From the NCBI RefSeq assembly GCF_001612785.1, contig NZ_BDBC01000050.1:1-59600 (forward strand): a stretch of DNA of 59,600 bases, given 5' to 3'. Under the pieces are notes generated by a model. It saw only the letters and a list, made by a program, of their open reading frames with translations, was not told where the DNA came from and made no database searches. The DNA is from Nocardia beijingensis NBRC 16342. GTDB taxonomy: Bacteria > Actinomycetota > Actinomycetes > Mycobacteriales > Mycobacteriaceae. Of this stretch, positions 21,885-29,461 are shown piece after piece; positions within the stretch are counted from its first letter, which is position 1, and every line of letters starts with the position of its first letter. The translations under genes and the position numbers were made by a program.

Positions 21885-23096
21885 CTAGCGGGCCGACGAT
21901 TCCCGCCAGGCCAGCGCCCGGGGATACGCGGCGTCGAACCACGGTTCCTTGACGCCGAGGTAGGCCGCGGTCGCCTCCGCTCCCGTCAGCCCCGCCGCCT
22001 TGGCTTCGCCCTCGCGCTTGACCGCGAGATACTCCGCGCGGGCCCCCGCGTCGGCGCGCAGCCAGTCCCGCAGCAGCAGCGCGTACCGCTGCCCGGGCGA
22101 ACCGTCGACGCGCACATGCACGTTGGCCAAACGGCCGGGGTCGGCGCTCTGGTGGAAGCGCTTGCTCCACAGCGCGGTGTCCGCACCCGCCGGGTCCTGC
22201 GGCGTCGGCTTGGGATTGTCCTGGGTGACCTCCGGTCGCGCCGGGAACCCCGCGGCGGCGATGGCATCGCGCAGACCGTCGGCGACGGCCAGGTCGGCGA
22301 CCGTGATCTGCAGATCGATCACATCCTTGGCGGGCAGCCCCGGCACGGAGGTGGAGCCGACGTGGTCGATCCGCGAGGCGGCGGCGCCGCAGGCCACCCA
22401 CAGCCGGGCGATCAGCCGCTGCGCCTGCGCGGACCATTCGGGATCGGCGGGCACGAGCCGGATGTCACCGCGGCGGGCCGGGGTACCGGCACGCAGGTTG
22501 CGTTCGAACGGCACCAGCCGCTCCGTCCACAGCCTGCGCACCTCCGCTTCCACCGTCCCGGGCGCTCCACTGTTGTCCAGCAACACATCGGCGACAGCTC
22601 GGCGCTGCTCATCGGTCGCCTGCGCCGAAATACGCGCCCGCGCATCCGCTTCCGCGACACCACGGAATTCCACCAAACGGCGAATTCGCGTTTCGGCGTC
22701 CACATCGACGATGAGCACGAGATTCATCAACGGCGCCAAGCCGTTTTCCACCAGAAGCGGAATATCCTGCACCACAATGGCGTCCGCAGGCGCCGCGGCG
22801 ATCAATTCCGCGGTGCGTTTTCCGACGAGCGGGTGGGTGATCGCGTTGAGCTGCGCGCGCGCCGCGTCGTCACCGAAGGCCTTGGCCGCGAGGGCGGGCC
22901 GGTCGAGACTGCCGTCCGCGGCGAGGATGTCGGCGCCGAACGCCTGCACCAGCGCGGCCAGTCCCTCGGTGCCCGGCTCGACCACTTCCCTGGCGATGAG
23001 GTCGGAATCGATGACCACCGCGCCGAGGTCGGCCAGGGCCAGGGCCACCGTCGACTTCCCCGCTCCCATGCCTCCGGTGAGGCCGATTCGTAACAT
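21885..23096 (-). CDS. coaE: Dephospho-CoA kinase fused to a GrpB/UPF0157 domain
   Basis: CoaE phosphorylates dephospho-CoA in the last step of coenzyme A synthesis. Residues 1 to about 200 are the kinase, with Walker A GLTGGMGAGKST, IDSDLIAREVV and the lid region VEFRGVAEADARARISAQ. Residues about 215-403 are a GrpB (UPF0157) domain, a nucleotidyltransferase-like fold: LVPADPEWSAQAQRLIARL, IDHVGSTSVPGLPAKDVIDLQI and LLLRDWLRADAGARAEYLAVK. The same fusion is known in mycobacterial CoaE, where the extra domain aids folding or activity. The ATG at 23096 directly precedes the P-loop. Frame continues upstream to 23426 but is not coding-like. Confidence 0.95.
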   Translation of the reverse strand: MLRIGLTGGMGAGKSTVALALADLGAVVIDSDLIAREVVEPGTEGLAALVQAFGADILAADGSLDRPALAAKAFGDDAARAQLNAITHPLVGKRTAELIAAAPADAIVVQDIPLLVENGLAPLMNLVLIVDVDAETRIRRLVEFRGVAEADARARISAQATDEQRRAVADVLLDNSGAPGTVEAEVRRLWTERLVPFERNLRAGTPARRGDIRLVPADPEWSAQAQRLIARLWVACGAAASRIDHVGSTSVPGLPAKDVIDLQITVADLAVADGLRDAIAAAGFPARPEVTQDNPKPTPQDPAGADTALWSKRFHQSADPGRLANVHVRVDGSPGQRYALLLRDWLRADAGARAEYLAVKREGEAKAAGLTGAEATAAYLGVKEPWFDAAYPRALAWRESSAR

Positions 23097-23153
23097 TCGC
23101 CCAGTCTCGCATCCGGGCCGCGCGCCGGCCCGCACTGCCCCGAGCGCGTCGCC

Positions 23154-23190
23154 GCCCACCCACCCGGCGGCAACGGCCGGGTGGGTGGGC
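23154..23190. promoter_or_regulatory. 14-bp hairpin upstream of coaE
   Basis: GCCCACCCACCCGG (23154-23167) and CCGGGTGGGTGGGC (23177-23190) form a perfect 14-bp stem, 58-94 nt before the coaE start. It has no U run. It could insulate coaE from upstream transcription or act in its leader. Confidence 0.45.
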
Positions 23191-23425
23191 AATGCCGCCG
23201 AATGCCGGATGCCGTCGTGTATTCCACCGCCCGGGAAGCCATTTGCCCGTTCCGTGACAGCGCCGAGACCGATTCGCAACAATTTCGGATGTTTACGGTT
23301 GGCCGCGACGACTTTCCGACACGCCGAGGCAATTACTCGGGCAAAATACTCTGCCGGGCAGTTTCGTTCCGCTAATCTTCGCCGTGGCGATCCCAGGCCG
23401 ACACCAGCGAAGCAAAGGAACACCA

Positions 23426-23638
23426 TTGGGCACCAGAATCAACCAGACGGGTCGCCACCGCCTGGGCATGGCGGGGCGAGTGCACTGCATTCAGATCCCC
23501 GCTGTCGCGGCGGCGCTCGCGGAGCACCGTCGCTCTTGGTTCACCGCGTTCATCAGTCCCGCGCGGCACAGTTTCGCCGCCATGCGGAACCGTCCGGCCG
23601 CACCCGCGGTCCGGTGGGTACCTGCTACCGCAAGCTGA
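23426..23638 (+). CDS. Possible small basic protein (70 aa) or small RNA gene
   Basis: I do not recognise this. A TTG at 23426 has AAAGGA six bases upstream and opens a 70-codon frame to a TGA at 23636. The third-position GC content looks high, as expected for coding DNA. The product would be basic (LGTRINQTGRHRLGMAGRVH..., many Arg/His), with no membrane helix. A -10-like TAATCT (23373-23378) lies upstream and a textbook terminator (23651-23688) starts 12 bp after the stop, so transcription is likely. A non-coding RNA of about 300 nt is the alternative. A longer start at GTG 23384 exists. Confidence 0.4.
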   Translation: MGTRINQTGRHRLGMAGRVHCIQIPAVAAALAEHRRSWFTAFISPARHSFAAMRNRPAAPAVRWVPATAS

Positions 23639-23650
23639 ACCCGAGCTCGA

Positions 23651-23688
23651 AGTGGCCCAGCCTCCAGCCAAGGCTGGGCCACTGTTTT
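23651..23688 (+). terminator. Intrinsic terminator of an intergenic transcript
   Basis: AGTGGCCCAGCC (23651-23662) pairs perfectly with GGCTGGGCCACT (23672-23683) and is followed by GTTTT. It lies more than 450 bp from any recognised gene, so it implies an unannotated plus-strand transcript ending here. Confidence 0.8.
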
Positions 23689-24160
23689 GCGTACCCACCG
23701 GCGGGTGCGGTGTGCGGCAAGGCAATCGGCCGAACCGAATGCAAGTACAGCTGCAAGATCGCTCGCAGCCGCGACAGTGGGATCGGTTTCGCCGGAACTC
23801 GACGGCAGCCATGCGAAAACAGCGTCACTTCCGAGAACGTGAACTCGAACCCTCCACATCGCCTCGCGACAGATTATTTACGAGGGCACTCCGTCGAATC
23901 GGCGACGACTCCACCCTCGTCCACGCCGGAGAATCGGCGGCAGGTTTCCATTTCCTGACCACCATCGGAACAAGAGAAAGGCGCCGCCGAAACCGCCACC
24001 GATTCCGCTGCATTCCCGCTCGACTCCCGGATTCCCGCACATTGTGGTCGCACGGGATATCGTTATTCGCCAGCGGCGGCCGCGTTTCGGATTCGCGAAG
24101 TGGCGCACTCCTGGCTAACCGTCGGATCGAGCCGGGCTCGCAGGCCCCGGCCGCCGTCGC
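23689..24160. other. Intergenic region, nothing recognised
   Basis: About 470 bp between the intergenic terminator and the marR stop. GC content is somewhat lower than in genes. No coherent reading frame, RNA structure or repeat was recognised. Confidence 0.4.
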
Positions 24161-24583
24161 TCAGGCCGACACCACGCGTCGCAGCAGCCCGTACAGCTGC
24201 CTGCGCTCCGGTTCATCGAGCACGGCCAGCGCGGGAACGTTGCCGAACACCTCTCGATCGAGGGTTTCCCGAAGCTCCTCCCCCCGCGCGGTGAGCGTCA
24301 GCAGACGCGCGCGGCGATCGCTGGGGTGCACCTCCTTGCGCACCAGACCCAGAGCCTCCAAGCGGTCCACCATGCTGGCGGTGTTCGACAGGTCGGCGCC
24401 CAACTGACGGGAGAGATCCTTCGGCGTCAGCGGCGTCGCCAATCGCCCCAGGGCCTTGGCCTGCGCCGGCGTCACGCCCAAACGTGCTGTTGTCGCGGCG
24501 AAATGCGCGCGCACCAGCCCGACCGCGCGCTGCAGCACGTCGACCAACTCCGCCATGCTCGGCGCCTCTTGCGGTTCGCTCAC
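24161..24583 (-). CDS. MarR family transcriptional regulator
   Basis: A 140-residue winged-helix dimeric regulator. The fold is covered by the N-terminal dimer helix, the recognition region LTPKDLSRQLGADLSNTASMVDRLEALGLV and the wing EVHPSDRRARLLTLTARGEEL. MarR proteins usually repress a neighbouring efflux or detoxification gene and release DNA on binding phenolic or drug ligands. It is divergent from an MFS exporter, and two GTGGTnnACCAC sites lie between them. The start ATG at 24583 is the first in frame. Confidence 0.93.
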   Translation of the reverse strand: MSEPQEAPSMAELVDVLQRAVGLVRAHFAATTARLGVTPAQAKALGRLATPLTPKDLSRQLGADLSNTASMVDRLEALGLVRKEVHPSDRRARLLTLTARGEELRETLDREVFGNVPALAVLDEPERRQLYGLLRRVVSA

Positions 24584-24613
24584 CGGCCCAGCCTACCCAC
24601 CGCGCAGTAATTA

Positions 24614-24625
24614 GTGGTTGACCAC
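24614..24625. promoter_or_regulatory. MarR operator candidate, site 1
   Basis: GTGGT-TG-ACCAC is a perfect 5-bp-arm dyad within ATTAGTGGTTGACCACCAA. It is 31 bp from the marR start and repeats at 24659. It is likely bound by the MarR protein to control itself and the exporter. Confidence 0.65.
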
Positions 24626-24658
24626 CAACAGTTTGGATGTCACCATGGCTGCAAATTA

Positions 24659-24670
24659 GTGGTACACCAC
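24659..24670. promoter_or_regulatory. MarR operator candidate, site 2
   Basis: GTGGT-AC-ACCAC lies within ATTAGTGGTACACCACCAG, nearly identical to site 1 and 45 bp away centre to centre. It ends 13 bp before the MFS start codon, so binding would block initiation. Confidence 0.65.
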
Positions 24671-24683
24671 CAGTGAAGGAATC

Positions 24684-26120
24684 ATGACTACTTCGAAGAT
24701 CGCACCGCGCCCCGGCCTGAGGTCCGGATATCTGGCGTTGACGCTGCTGTGCTCGGTGCAGATGATGCTGAATCTCGACGACACCGTGGTCAACGTGGCC
24801 CTGCCCACCATTCAGCGCTCGCTGCACATGCCCGAGAGCGACCTGACCTGGGTCGTCAACGCCTACCTTCTGCTGTTCGGGGGATTCTTGCTCGTCGGAG
24901 GCCGGTGCGCCGACCTGTTCGGCGGCAAACGGGTCTTCCTCGTCGGCGTCACCGTATTCGCGGTCTCGTCGCTGACCACCGGCCTCGCGCAGAACGGCCT
25001 GATGCTCGTCGCGAGCCGCGCCGGGCAGGGCATCGGCGGCGCACTCGCCAGTCCGGCCGCCTTGAGCATCGTCGCGGGATTGTTCAGCGATCCGCGAGCG
25101 CGCAGTCGCGCCTTGGGCATCTGGGCCGGCCTCGGCGGCTTGGCGGCCACGCTCGGCGTAGTGCTTTCCGGCGTCATCACCCAGTACGCGAGCTGGCGCT
25201 GGTGCTTCTTCATCAATGTGCCGGTGGCGCTGATCGCCCTGGTCGCGATCCCGCAGCTGGTGGAGACGGGAACTCACGACGAAGCCGAGCGGTCGCGCAT
25301 AGACGGGCTCGGCGCGGCCTTGATCACCGCGGCGGTGGCGGCGTTCGACTTCGGGCTCATCGACAGCGGCCGGGCCTCCGCCGCGGCGACGGCGTTCCGG
25401 TTGGGCGCCGGAGTCGCATTGGTGCTCGCCTTCCTGGCGCGTGAACGGCGCCACCCGTCCCCGCTGATTCCCTTGTCGTTCTTCCGCGATCGCGATCGCG
25501 CCGCAGCCAACGCGGCCAATGTCCTGTTCTGCTCGGCGATCCTGTCGATGTTGTTCTTCCTCACCCTTCACCTACAGCAGGTCATGCACTACAGCCCGGC
25601 CCGCACGGGAGCGGCCTGGCTGCCGTTCTGCGCGGTGGTGATCGCGGGCTTCGCGACATCGGCGACCCTCACTCCGCGCCTGGGCGTGCGCTGGGTGCTG
25701 ACCACCGCGATGATCGCCTGCGGTCTCGGCATGCTCTCGCTGTCGCGCCTGTCGCCCGCCGGAGGCTATCGGGAGTTGTTGCCCGGCATGCTGGCCGCGG
25801 GATTCGGCATGGGCTTGGCGTTCGTGTCGATCACCATCGCCGCGGTCGGTGAGACCCACGAGGACATCACGGGATTGGCCTCCGGACTGGTGACGACGAC
25901 CCAACAGCTCGGCGGCGCGTTCGGGCTCGGCGTGCTCGGCACCGTCGCCATCAGCCGGAGCACCGCGCTGCTCGAGTCAGGGAGTTCCGCCGAATCCGCA
26001 CTGAGCCAGGGATTCCGGCTCGCTTTCGAAGTCAGCTCCGCCATTCTCGCGGTGGCGGCGATTCTCGCGGCGGTCGGCATCACGGCGAAAGCGGGCACCG
26101 CCGCGGCGCCGGCTCGCTGA
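24684..26120 (+). CDS. MFS drug exporter, DHA2 (EmrB/QacA) family
   Basis: A 478-residue proton-driven efflux transporter with about 14 membrane helices. The first helix carries LNLDDTVVNVALPTIQ, the family D1-type motif with paired acidic residues. LLLFGGFLLVGGRCADLFGGKRVFL is motif A, and SRAGQGIGGALASPAALSIV is the motif B/C region. The DHA2 family exports cationic or lipophilic drugs. AAGGA precedes the ATG. It is divergent from the marR gene, and the operator pair lies in the shared promoter. The substrate is unknown. Confidence 0.93.
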   Translation: MTTSKIAPRPGLRSGYLALTLLCSVQMMLNLDDTVVNVALPTIQRSLHMPESDLTWVVNAYLLLFGGFLLVGGRCADLFGGKRVFLVGVTVFAVSSLTTGLAQNGLMLVASRAGQGIGGALASPAALSIVAGLFSDPRARSRALGIWAGLGGLAATLGVVLSGVITQYASWRWCFFINVPVALIALVAIPQLVETGTHDEAERSRIDGLGAALITAAVAAFDFGLIDSGRASAAATAFRLGAGVALVLAFLARERRHPSPLIPLSFFRDRDRAAANAANVLFCSAILSMLFFLTLHLQQVMHYSPARTGAAWLPFCAVVIAGFATSATLTPRLGVRWVLTTAMIACGLGMLSLSRLSPAGGYRELLPGMLAAGFGMGLAFVSITIAAVGETHEDITGLASGLVTTTQQLGGAFGLGVLGTVAISRSTALLESGSSAESALSQGFRLAFEVSSAILAVAAILAAVGITAKAGTAAAPAR

Positions 26121-26127
26121 GCGGCAT

Positions 26128-26165
26128 GGAGCGGCTTCGGCGAGCCACCTCGCCGCAGCCGCTCC
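26128..26165. terminator. Bidirectional terminator after the MFS gene
   Basis: GGAGCGGCT (26128-26136) pairs with AGCCGCTCC (26157-26165), and an inner CGGCGAG/CTCGCCG helix gives about 16 bp in total. It separates the convergent MFS (stop 26120) and small membrane protein (stop 26182) genes. Confidence 0.75.
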
Positions 26166-26181
26166 GGCCCGGATCGCAGGG

Positions 26182-26511
26182 TCACGCAGCGGCATGTATC
26201 CGCCGCGGCGGATTCGGCAGCCCGAGCGCGGCATTGAGTCGGTAAGCCCCACCAAGGCCGTGGAAGATCGCCATGCTCAGGCCGCCGATGCCGATGCTCA
26301 CCGCACCGGCCCATGGATGACTCGCCAAGTCGGCCCAGTACACGATCAGCGCCGTCAGCAGCAGTCCGAGGAACCCGGCCACGGCATTGCGCACGGGCGC
26401 GTTACCCGTGACGTTCGGAAACTCCTCCCCCACCATCCCTTTCACGAAATGCGGAACGGCGTTCACTCCCAGGATTCCGGCGCCGAGGGCCAGGACGACC
26501 GTGGTCCACAT
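26182..26511 (-). CDS. Small four-helix membrane protein
   Basis: A 109-residue membrane protein: MWTTVVLALGAGILGVNAVPH, VRNAVAGFLGLLLTALIVYW, AGAVSIGIGGLSMAIFHGLGG and a short C-terminal tail. I do not recognise a characterised family; the layout resembles small actinobacterial DoxX-like or DUF-type membrane proteins. The ATG at 26511 follows GAGAGTGAGGTGG; a TTG at 26541 would overlap the proposed transcription start. It is divergent from a TetR gene and has a near-consensus promoter covered by two repeat sites, so TetR repression is the likely control. Confidence 0.75.
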   Translation of the reverse strand: MWTTVVLALGAGILGVNAVPHFVKGMVGEEFPNVTGNAPVRNAVAGFLGLLLTALIVYWADLASHPWAGAVSIGIGGLSMAIFHGLGGAYRLNAALGLPNPPRRIHAAA

Positions 26512-26535
26512 CGCCACCACCTCACTCTCCAATTC

Positions 26536-26552
26536 AGTCAACAGTTGTAGAC
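26536..26552. promoter_or_regulatory. TetR operator candidate, site 1
   Basis: AGTCAACAGTTGTAGAC, an imperfect dyad (GTCAAC/GTAGAC), repeats at 26579-26595 as AGTCAACACACGTAGAC. This copy overlaps the expected transcription start of the small membrane protein gene. Confidence 0.6.
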
Positions 26553-26555
26553 CGA

Positions 26556-26584
26556 AAGCTACGCCTCGCGGTGCATTGAGTCAA
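26556..26584 (-). promoter_or_regulatory. Promoter of the small membrane protein gene
   Basis: On the minus strand, TTGACT (-35, 26579-26584), a 17-bp spacer and TAGCTT (-10, 26556-26561) form a good sigma-A-type promoter, with +1 near 26549. The -35 lies inside the second TetR site. Confidence 0.65.
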
Positions 26585-26595
26585 CACACGTAGAC
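26579..26595. promoter_or_regulatory. TetR operator candidate, site 2
   Basis: AGTCAACACACGTAGAC is 43 bp from site 1. It overlaps the minus-strand -35 and the plus-strand TAGACT (26591-26596) that may be the -10 of a leaderless tetR transcript starting at its ATG (26603). Confidence 0.6.
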
Positions 26596-26602
26596 TGAAC
26601 TT

Positions 26603-27214
26603 ATGGATGCCCCGACCAGCCGAGCACAGCAACGCCGCAATACCGAGAACCGGATCCTGGCGGCGGCGGGCCGGTTGTTCGCGGAGATCGGCTACGACCG
26701 GACGACCATCCGGGCCGTCGCGACGGAGGCGGACACCGATCCGAGCTTGGTGATGCGGTACTTCGGCTCGAAAGAGAACCTGTTCGCACGCGTCGCCGTC
26801 TTCGCCGACGACCACCCGATCGCCGGGACGCCCGAGCAGGTGGCCGAACTCCTACTCGACGCGCTCGCCATCAAGCTCGCGGACCGGCCGGTCAACACGC
26901 TCGCGGCGATCCGCTCGATGCTCACCCACCCCGACGCCGCCGACGAGGTGCGCGCGGCCATGACCGCGCGGCAACGCGAAGCGGCCGGGCAACTCGGCGA
27001 CGACGAGGCGGACCTGCGCGCCGGATTACTGGGCGCCGTCACCATCGGCGTGGTGATCGGCCGCCATCTGCTCGAACTCGAAGGTCTGCGCGACGCGCCG
27101 CCGCAGCGCATCACCGCCTTGCTCCGCAATGCCTTCCACGACATCGCACACGGCCCCGCCGAGCCGGGCTCCCCCGCGAGCACACCACCGGCAGGCGAGG
27201 GCGGCGATGACTGA
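26603..27214 (+). CDS. TetR family transcriptional regulator
   Basis: A 203-residue TetR repressor. The N-terminal helix-turn-helix is ENRILAAAGRLFAEIGYDRTTIRAVATEADTDPSLVMRYFGSKENLF. The C-terminal ligand domain (about 75-190) is of the TetR_C type seen in actinobacterial regulators. A Pro/Gly-rich tail ends the protein. TAGACT lies seven bases before the ATG, consistent with a leaderless mRNA. It is divergent from the small membrane protein gene and flanked by two operator-like repeats. Confidence 0.93.
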   Translation: MDAPTSRAQQRRNTENRILAAAGRLFAEIGYDRTTIRAVATEADTDPSLVMRYFGSKENLFARVAVFADDHPIAGTPEQVAELLLDALAIKLADRPVNTLAAIRSMLTHPDAADEVRAAMTARQREAAGQLGDDEADLRAGLLGAVTIGVVIGRHLLELEGLRDAPPQRITALLRNAFHDIAHGPAEPGSPASTPPAGEGGDD

Positions 27215-27250
27215 TCCCCGCCGCTTCGAGGACGGGCCGAACCCGACAGG

Positions 27251-27961
27251 CTAGAAACCGAGCGAACGAACCAAGTCGCGCATCTCGGCGCGGAACAGTT
27301 TCCCCGGGTCCTGCGACTGCGGCCGCAGGTGGCCGTACACCTCGAGCGCTATCGGTCCGTGCATCCGGCCCCACAGCCGCAGGGCGAGCCCGAGCGCATC
27401 GGGCGGCAGATCCGGGAAGTCGGAGCGGACATGATCGGCAAGGCTCGCGTCGAAGTCGGACCATTCGCAGTCCGGCGCAGACTGCGTCGCCGCGGCTCGT
27501 GGCCACACCGCGGCCGTGAGACCGACCAGACCGGTACAGGCACGCAATTCGGCCGCGACGGCGGGTCCGCCGGGCGGCGGCCGATAGCCGGGCACGGGAT
27601 CACCGTAGATGAGCCGGAATTCGGCGGGCCGTTCGATCGCCCAAGCGCGCACGGCCTCGGCCCAGGCCATGACGCGACCGCCCGGATCCGTTGCGGGAAC
27701 GGCGTCGCGCGCCGCTTCGAGCCGGTCCACCAAGGCGGTGTAGATGTCGGAGATGAGGGTGGAGATCAGGTCGTCGCGGGTGGCGAAGTAGCCGTAGATC
27801 GCGCCCGCGGTCATGCCCATCTCGCGGGCGATGGCGCGCAGCGAGATCGCGTCCGGGCCGCCCTCGGCCAGCAGTCGCAGCGCGATCGTCTTGATGTCCT
27901 CCAACGTCTGCGCGCGCAGACGCTCCCGGCGACTTCTCACGATTTCGGCCACGGTTGACAC
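27251..27961 (-). CDS. TetR family transcriptional regulator (WHG domain)
   Basis: A 236-residue repressor. RAQTLEDIKTIALRLLAEGGPDAISLRAIAREMGMTAGAIYGYFATRDDLI is the DNA-binding domain. The C-terminal half (from about residue 85) matches the TetR_C_13/WHG ligand domain, including WAIERPAEFRLIYGDPVPGY and LRLWGRMHGPIALEVYGHL. The GTG start at 27961 overlaps the -35 of the divergent NmrA promoter. Direct repeats in the 76-bp gap are its likely binding sites. Confidence 0.92.
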   Translation of the reverse strand: MSTVAEIVRSRRERLRAQTLEDIKTIALRLLAEGGPDAISLRAIAREMGMTAGAIYGYFATRDDLISTLISDIYTALVDRLEAARDAVPATDPGGRVMAWAEAVRAWAIERPAEFRLIYGDPVPGYRPPPGGPAVAAELRACTGLVGLTAAVWPRAAATQSAPDCEWSDFDASLADHVRSDFPDLPPDALGLALRLWGRMHGPIALEVYGHLRPQSQDPGKLFRAEMRDLVRSLGF

Positions 27962-27982
27962 CCTACAGCGTTGGGATACTAT
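27955..27982 (+). promoter_or_regulatory. Near-consensus promoter of the NmrA-like gene
   Basis: TTGACA (27955-27960), a 16-bp spacer and TACTAT (27977-27982) form one of the best sigma-A-type promoters in the window, with +1 near 27989. The -35 lies within the first codons of the divergent tetR. Confidence 0.75.
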
Positions 27983-27986
27983 CTGC

Positions 27987-28020
27987 CGTGTTGTAACTGA
28001 ACGGCGTGTAGTAAATGAAC
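27987..28020. promoter_or_regulatory. Direct-repeat operator candidate
   Basis: CGTGTTGTAACTGAAC (27987-28002) and CGTGTAGTAAATGAAC (28005-28020) differ at two positions and are 18 bp apart. They start at the predicted +1 of the NmrA-like gene, a classic repressor position for the divergent TetR. Confidence 0.6.
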
Positions 28021-28037
28021 ATCGTTAAGGAGAAGTC

Positions 28038-28712
28038 GTGGATATCGGGGTTTTCGGGGCGACCGGCGTCATCGGTTCGCGCGTGGTCACCGAAGCACTG
28101 CGGCGGGGGCACCGGGTCACCGCCTTCACGCGCGACGCGGCGCGTTTCCCCTCCCACCGAGGCGACGAGACCTGGGCAGTGGCCGACTGGCTCGACGCCG
28201 ACAGCATCGCCGGGGCCATATCCGGGCTGGACGTCGTCGTGAGCGCGGTGAACGCCGGGCACGGCATCGCCGACACCATCGCCAACGCGGACGACTTCGT
28301 GGTGGGCGCACGGGCGATGGTCGCAGCGCTCGATCGACAGCCGCGCGTCCGGCTGCTCGCGGTGGGCGGGGCCGGCAGCCTGGAAGTCGCGCCGGGCACA
28401 CAGTTGCTGGACACCGAAGACTTCACCCGCACCCTCACCGAAGTCCTCGACGTTCCCGCGGACTACGCGCGGGTGGTGCGTGCCCTCCGCGACGCGTTGA
28501 ACATCTACCGGCTGTCCAACCGCAAGTGGACCTACCTGAGCCCTTCCTCGGGGCGGATCAATCCCGGCGAGCGCACCGGCCGCTTCCGGATCGGCGGCGA
28601 TCAGCTCCTGGTCGGCGGCGGGGACATCTCCGCAGAGGACGTGGCGGTCGCCCTCATCGATGAGGCCGAGCAGCCCCGTTTCGTGCAGCGCCGCTTCACC
28701 GTGGGGTACTGA
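28038..28712 (+). CDS. NAD(P)-binding NmrA/NAD(P)H-dependent oxidoreductase-like protein
   Basis: A 224-residue atypical short-chain dehydrogenase with a Rossmann fold. GVFGATGVIGSRVVTEALRRGH is the dinucleotide-binding loop (GxxGxxG). VVVSAVNAGHG and VRLLAVGGAGSLEVAPG follow, and YLSPSSGRINPGERTGRF is a conserved C-terminal segment of the YwnB/NmrA-like group. The catalytic Tyr-Lys pair of classical SDRs is absent. The GTG start follows AAGGAG. It is controlled by a strong promoter with repeats and a divergent TetR, suggesting an inducible redox role. Confidence 0.88.
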   Translation: MDIGVFGATGVIGSRVVTEALRRGHRVTAFTRDAARFPSHRGDETWAVADWLDADSIAGAISGLDVVVSAVNAGHGIADTIANADDFVVGARAMVAALDRQPRVRLLAVGGAGSLEVAPGTQLLDTEDFTRTLTEVLDVPADYARVVRALRDALNIYRLSNRKWTYLSPSSGRINPGERTGRFRIGGDQLLVGGGDISAEDVAVALIDEAEQPRFVQRRFTVGY

Positions 28713-28865
28713 GACAATCCCGCCGGACGATTCGGTGCGTGGACGAACGAGCAGGCGCCTCGCACGGCGCGATTTCTGTCGTACCCCTCCGGCAGAATAG
28801 CGGATGTCGGACGTCGATCCGGTTGCGACACAAAGTAACCCGCAACCCGAGAGATAGGGGTCACC

Positions 28866-29405
28866 ATGCCCGACGTCCTTGCTTCGGCATCCGACCGTCT
28901 CGCCGTGGATCACGAACAACTCGTGGCCTTCGCGGCCGAGGTCGAGCGGCACCGTTCTCTGCTGCGTCCCGCCGCGGAGGATTACCGCGCCCGCGTGGCC
29001 CAGCGGATCGAGCATCTGGATCCGTCGGACCAAGAGCCGTTCCTGCGGCAGGTGGAGCGATCCGTCGCGTCGCTGCTGATCGACCCGATCCGGCACAGCA
29101 CCTTGGATCTGGACGCTTACCGGGCGATCCGGGACGGCGCAGCCGTGCGGTTCGACGCCGGACGACGAGCCTACGTCCTGCCTCGGCCGCAGGGCGAACC
29201 GCTGGTGATCGGGCCGGGTATGCCGGAACATCGGCTCGGCGTCGTCGCCCGGCTGGCCTCGCTCGGGTTACGGCTCGAGCAGATCCAGGTCGTCGCGCTC
29301 ACCACGGCTCAGATGGTGGCGCCACACGAGGCGACCCGGCCGCCGGCTCCCGCGCCACGCGTACAACGCGGCACGACGAAAGCGTCACGGCACGGGAAAG
29401 CCTGA
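28866..29405 (+). CDS. Hypothetical protein
   Basis: I do not recognise this 179-residue protein. Codon third positions are strongly GC-rich and the start has AGGGG upstream, so it is likely real. The N-terminal two thirds are charged and helical (VDHEQLVAFAAEVERHRSLLRP, YRARVAQRIEHLDPSDQEPFL), with no signal peptide or membrane helix. A compact central part (RFDAGRRAYVLPRPQGEPLVIG) precedes a basic, Pro-rich tail ending in RGTTKASRHGKA. It is convergent with rpsA across a very stable hairpin. A function cannot be proposed. Confidence 0.65.
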   Translation: MPDVLASASDRLAVDHEQLVAFAAEVERHRSLLRPAAEDYRARVAQRIEHLDPSDQEPFLRQVERSVASLLIDPIRHSTLDLDAYRAIRDGAAVRFDAGRRAYVLPRPQGEPLVIGPGMPEHRLGVVARLASLGLRLEQIQVVALTTAQMVAPHEATRPPAPAPRVQRGTTKASRHGKA

Positions 29406-29418
29406 AGGCGCTCATCGA

Positions 29419-29461
29419 AACGACTGTGCCCCAACCGGATACCGGTTGGGGCACAGTCGTT
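29419..29461. terminator. 20-bp perfect bidirectional terminator
   Basis: Positions 29419-29438 pair with 29442-29461 without a mismatch around a 3-nt ATA loop. It lies between the hypothetical gene (stop 29405) and rpsA (stop 29475). On the minus strand the arm ends in TT. Confidence 0.85.
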
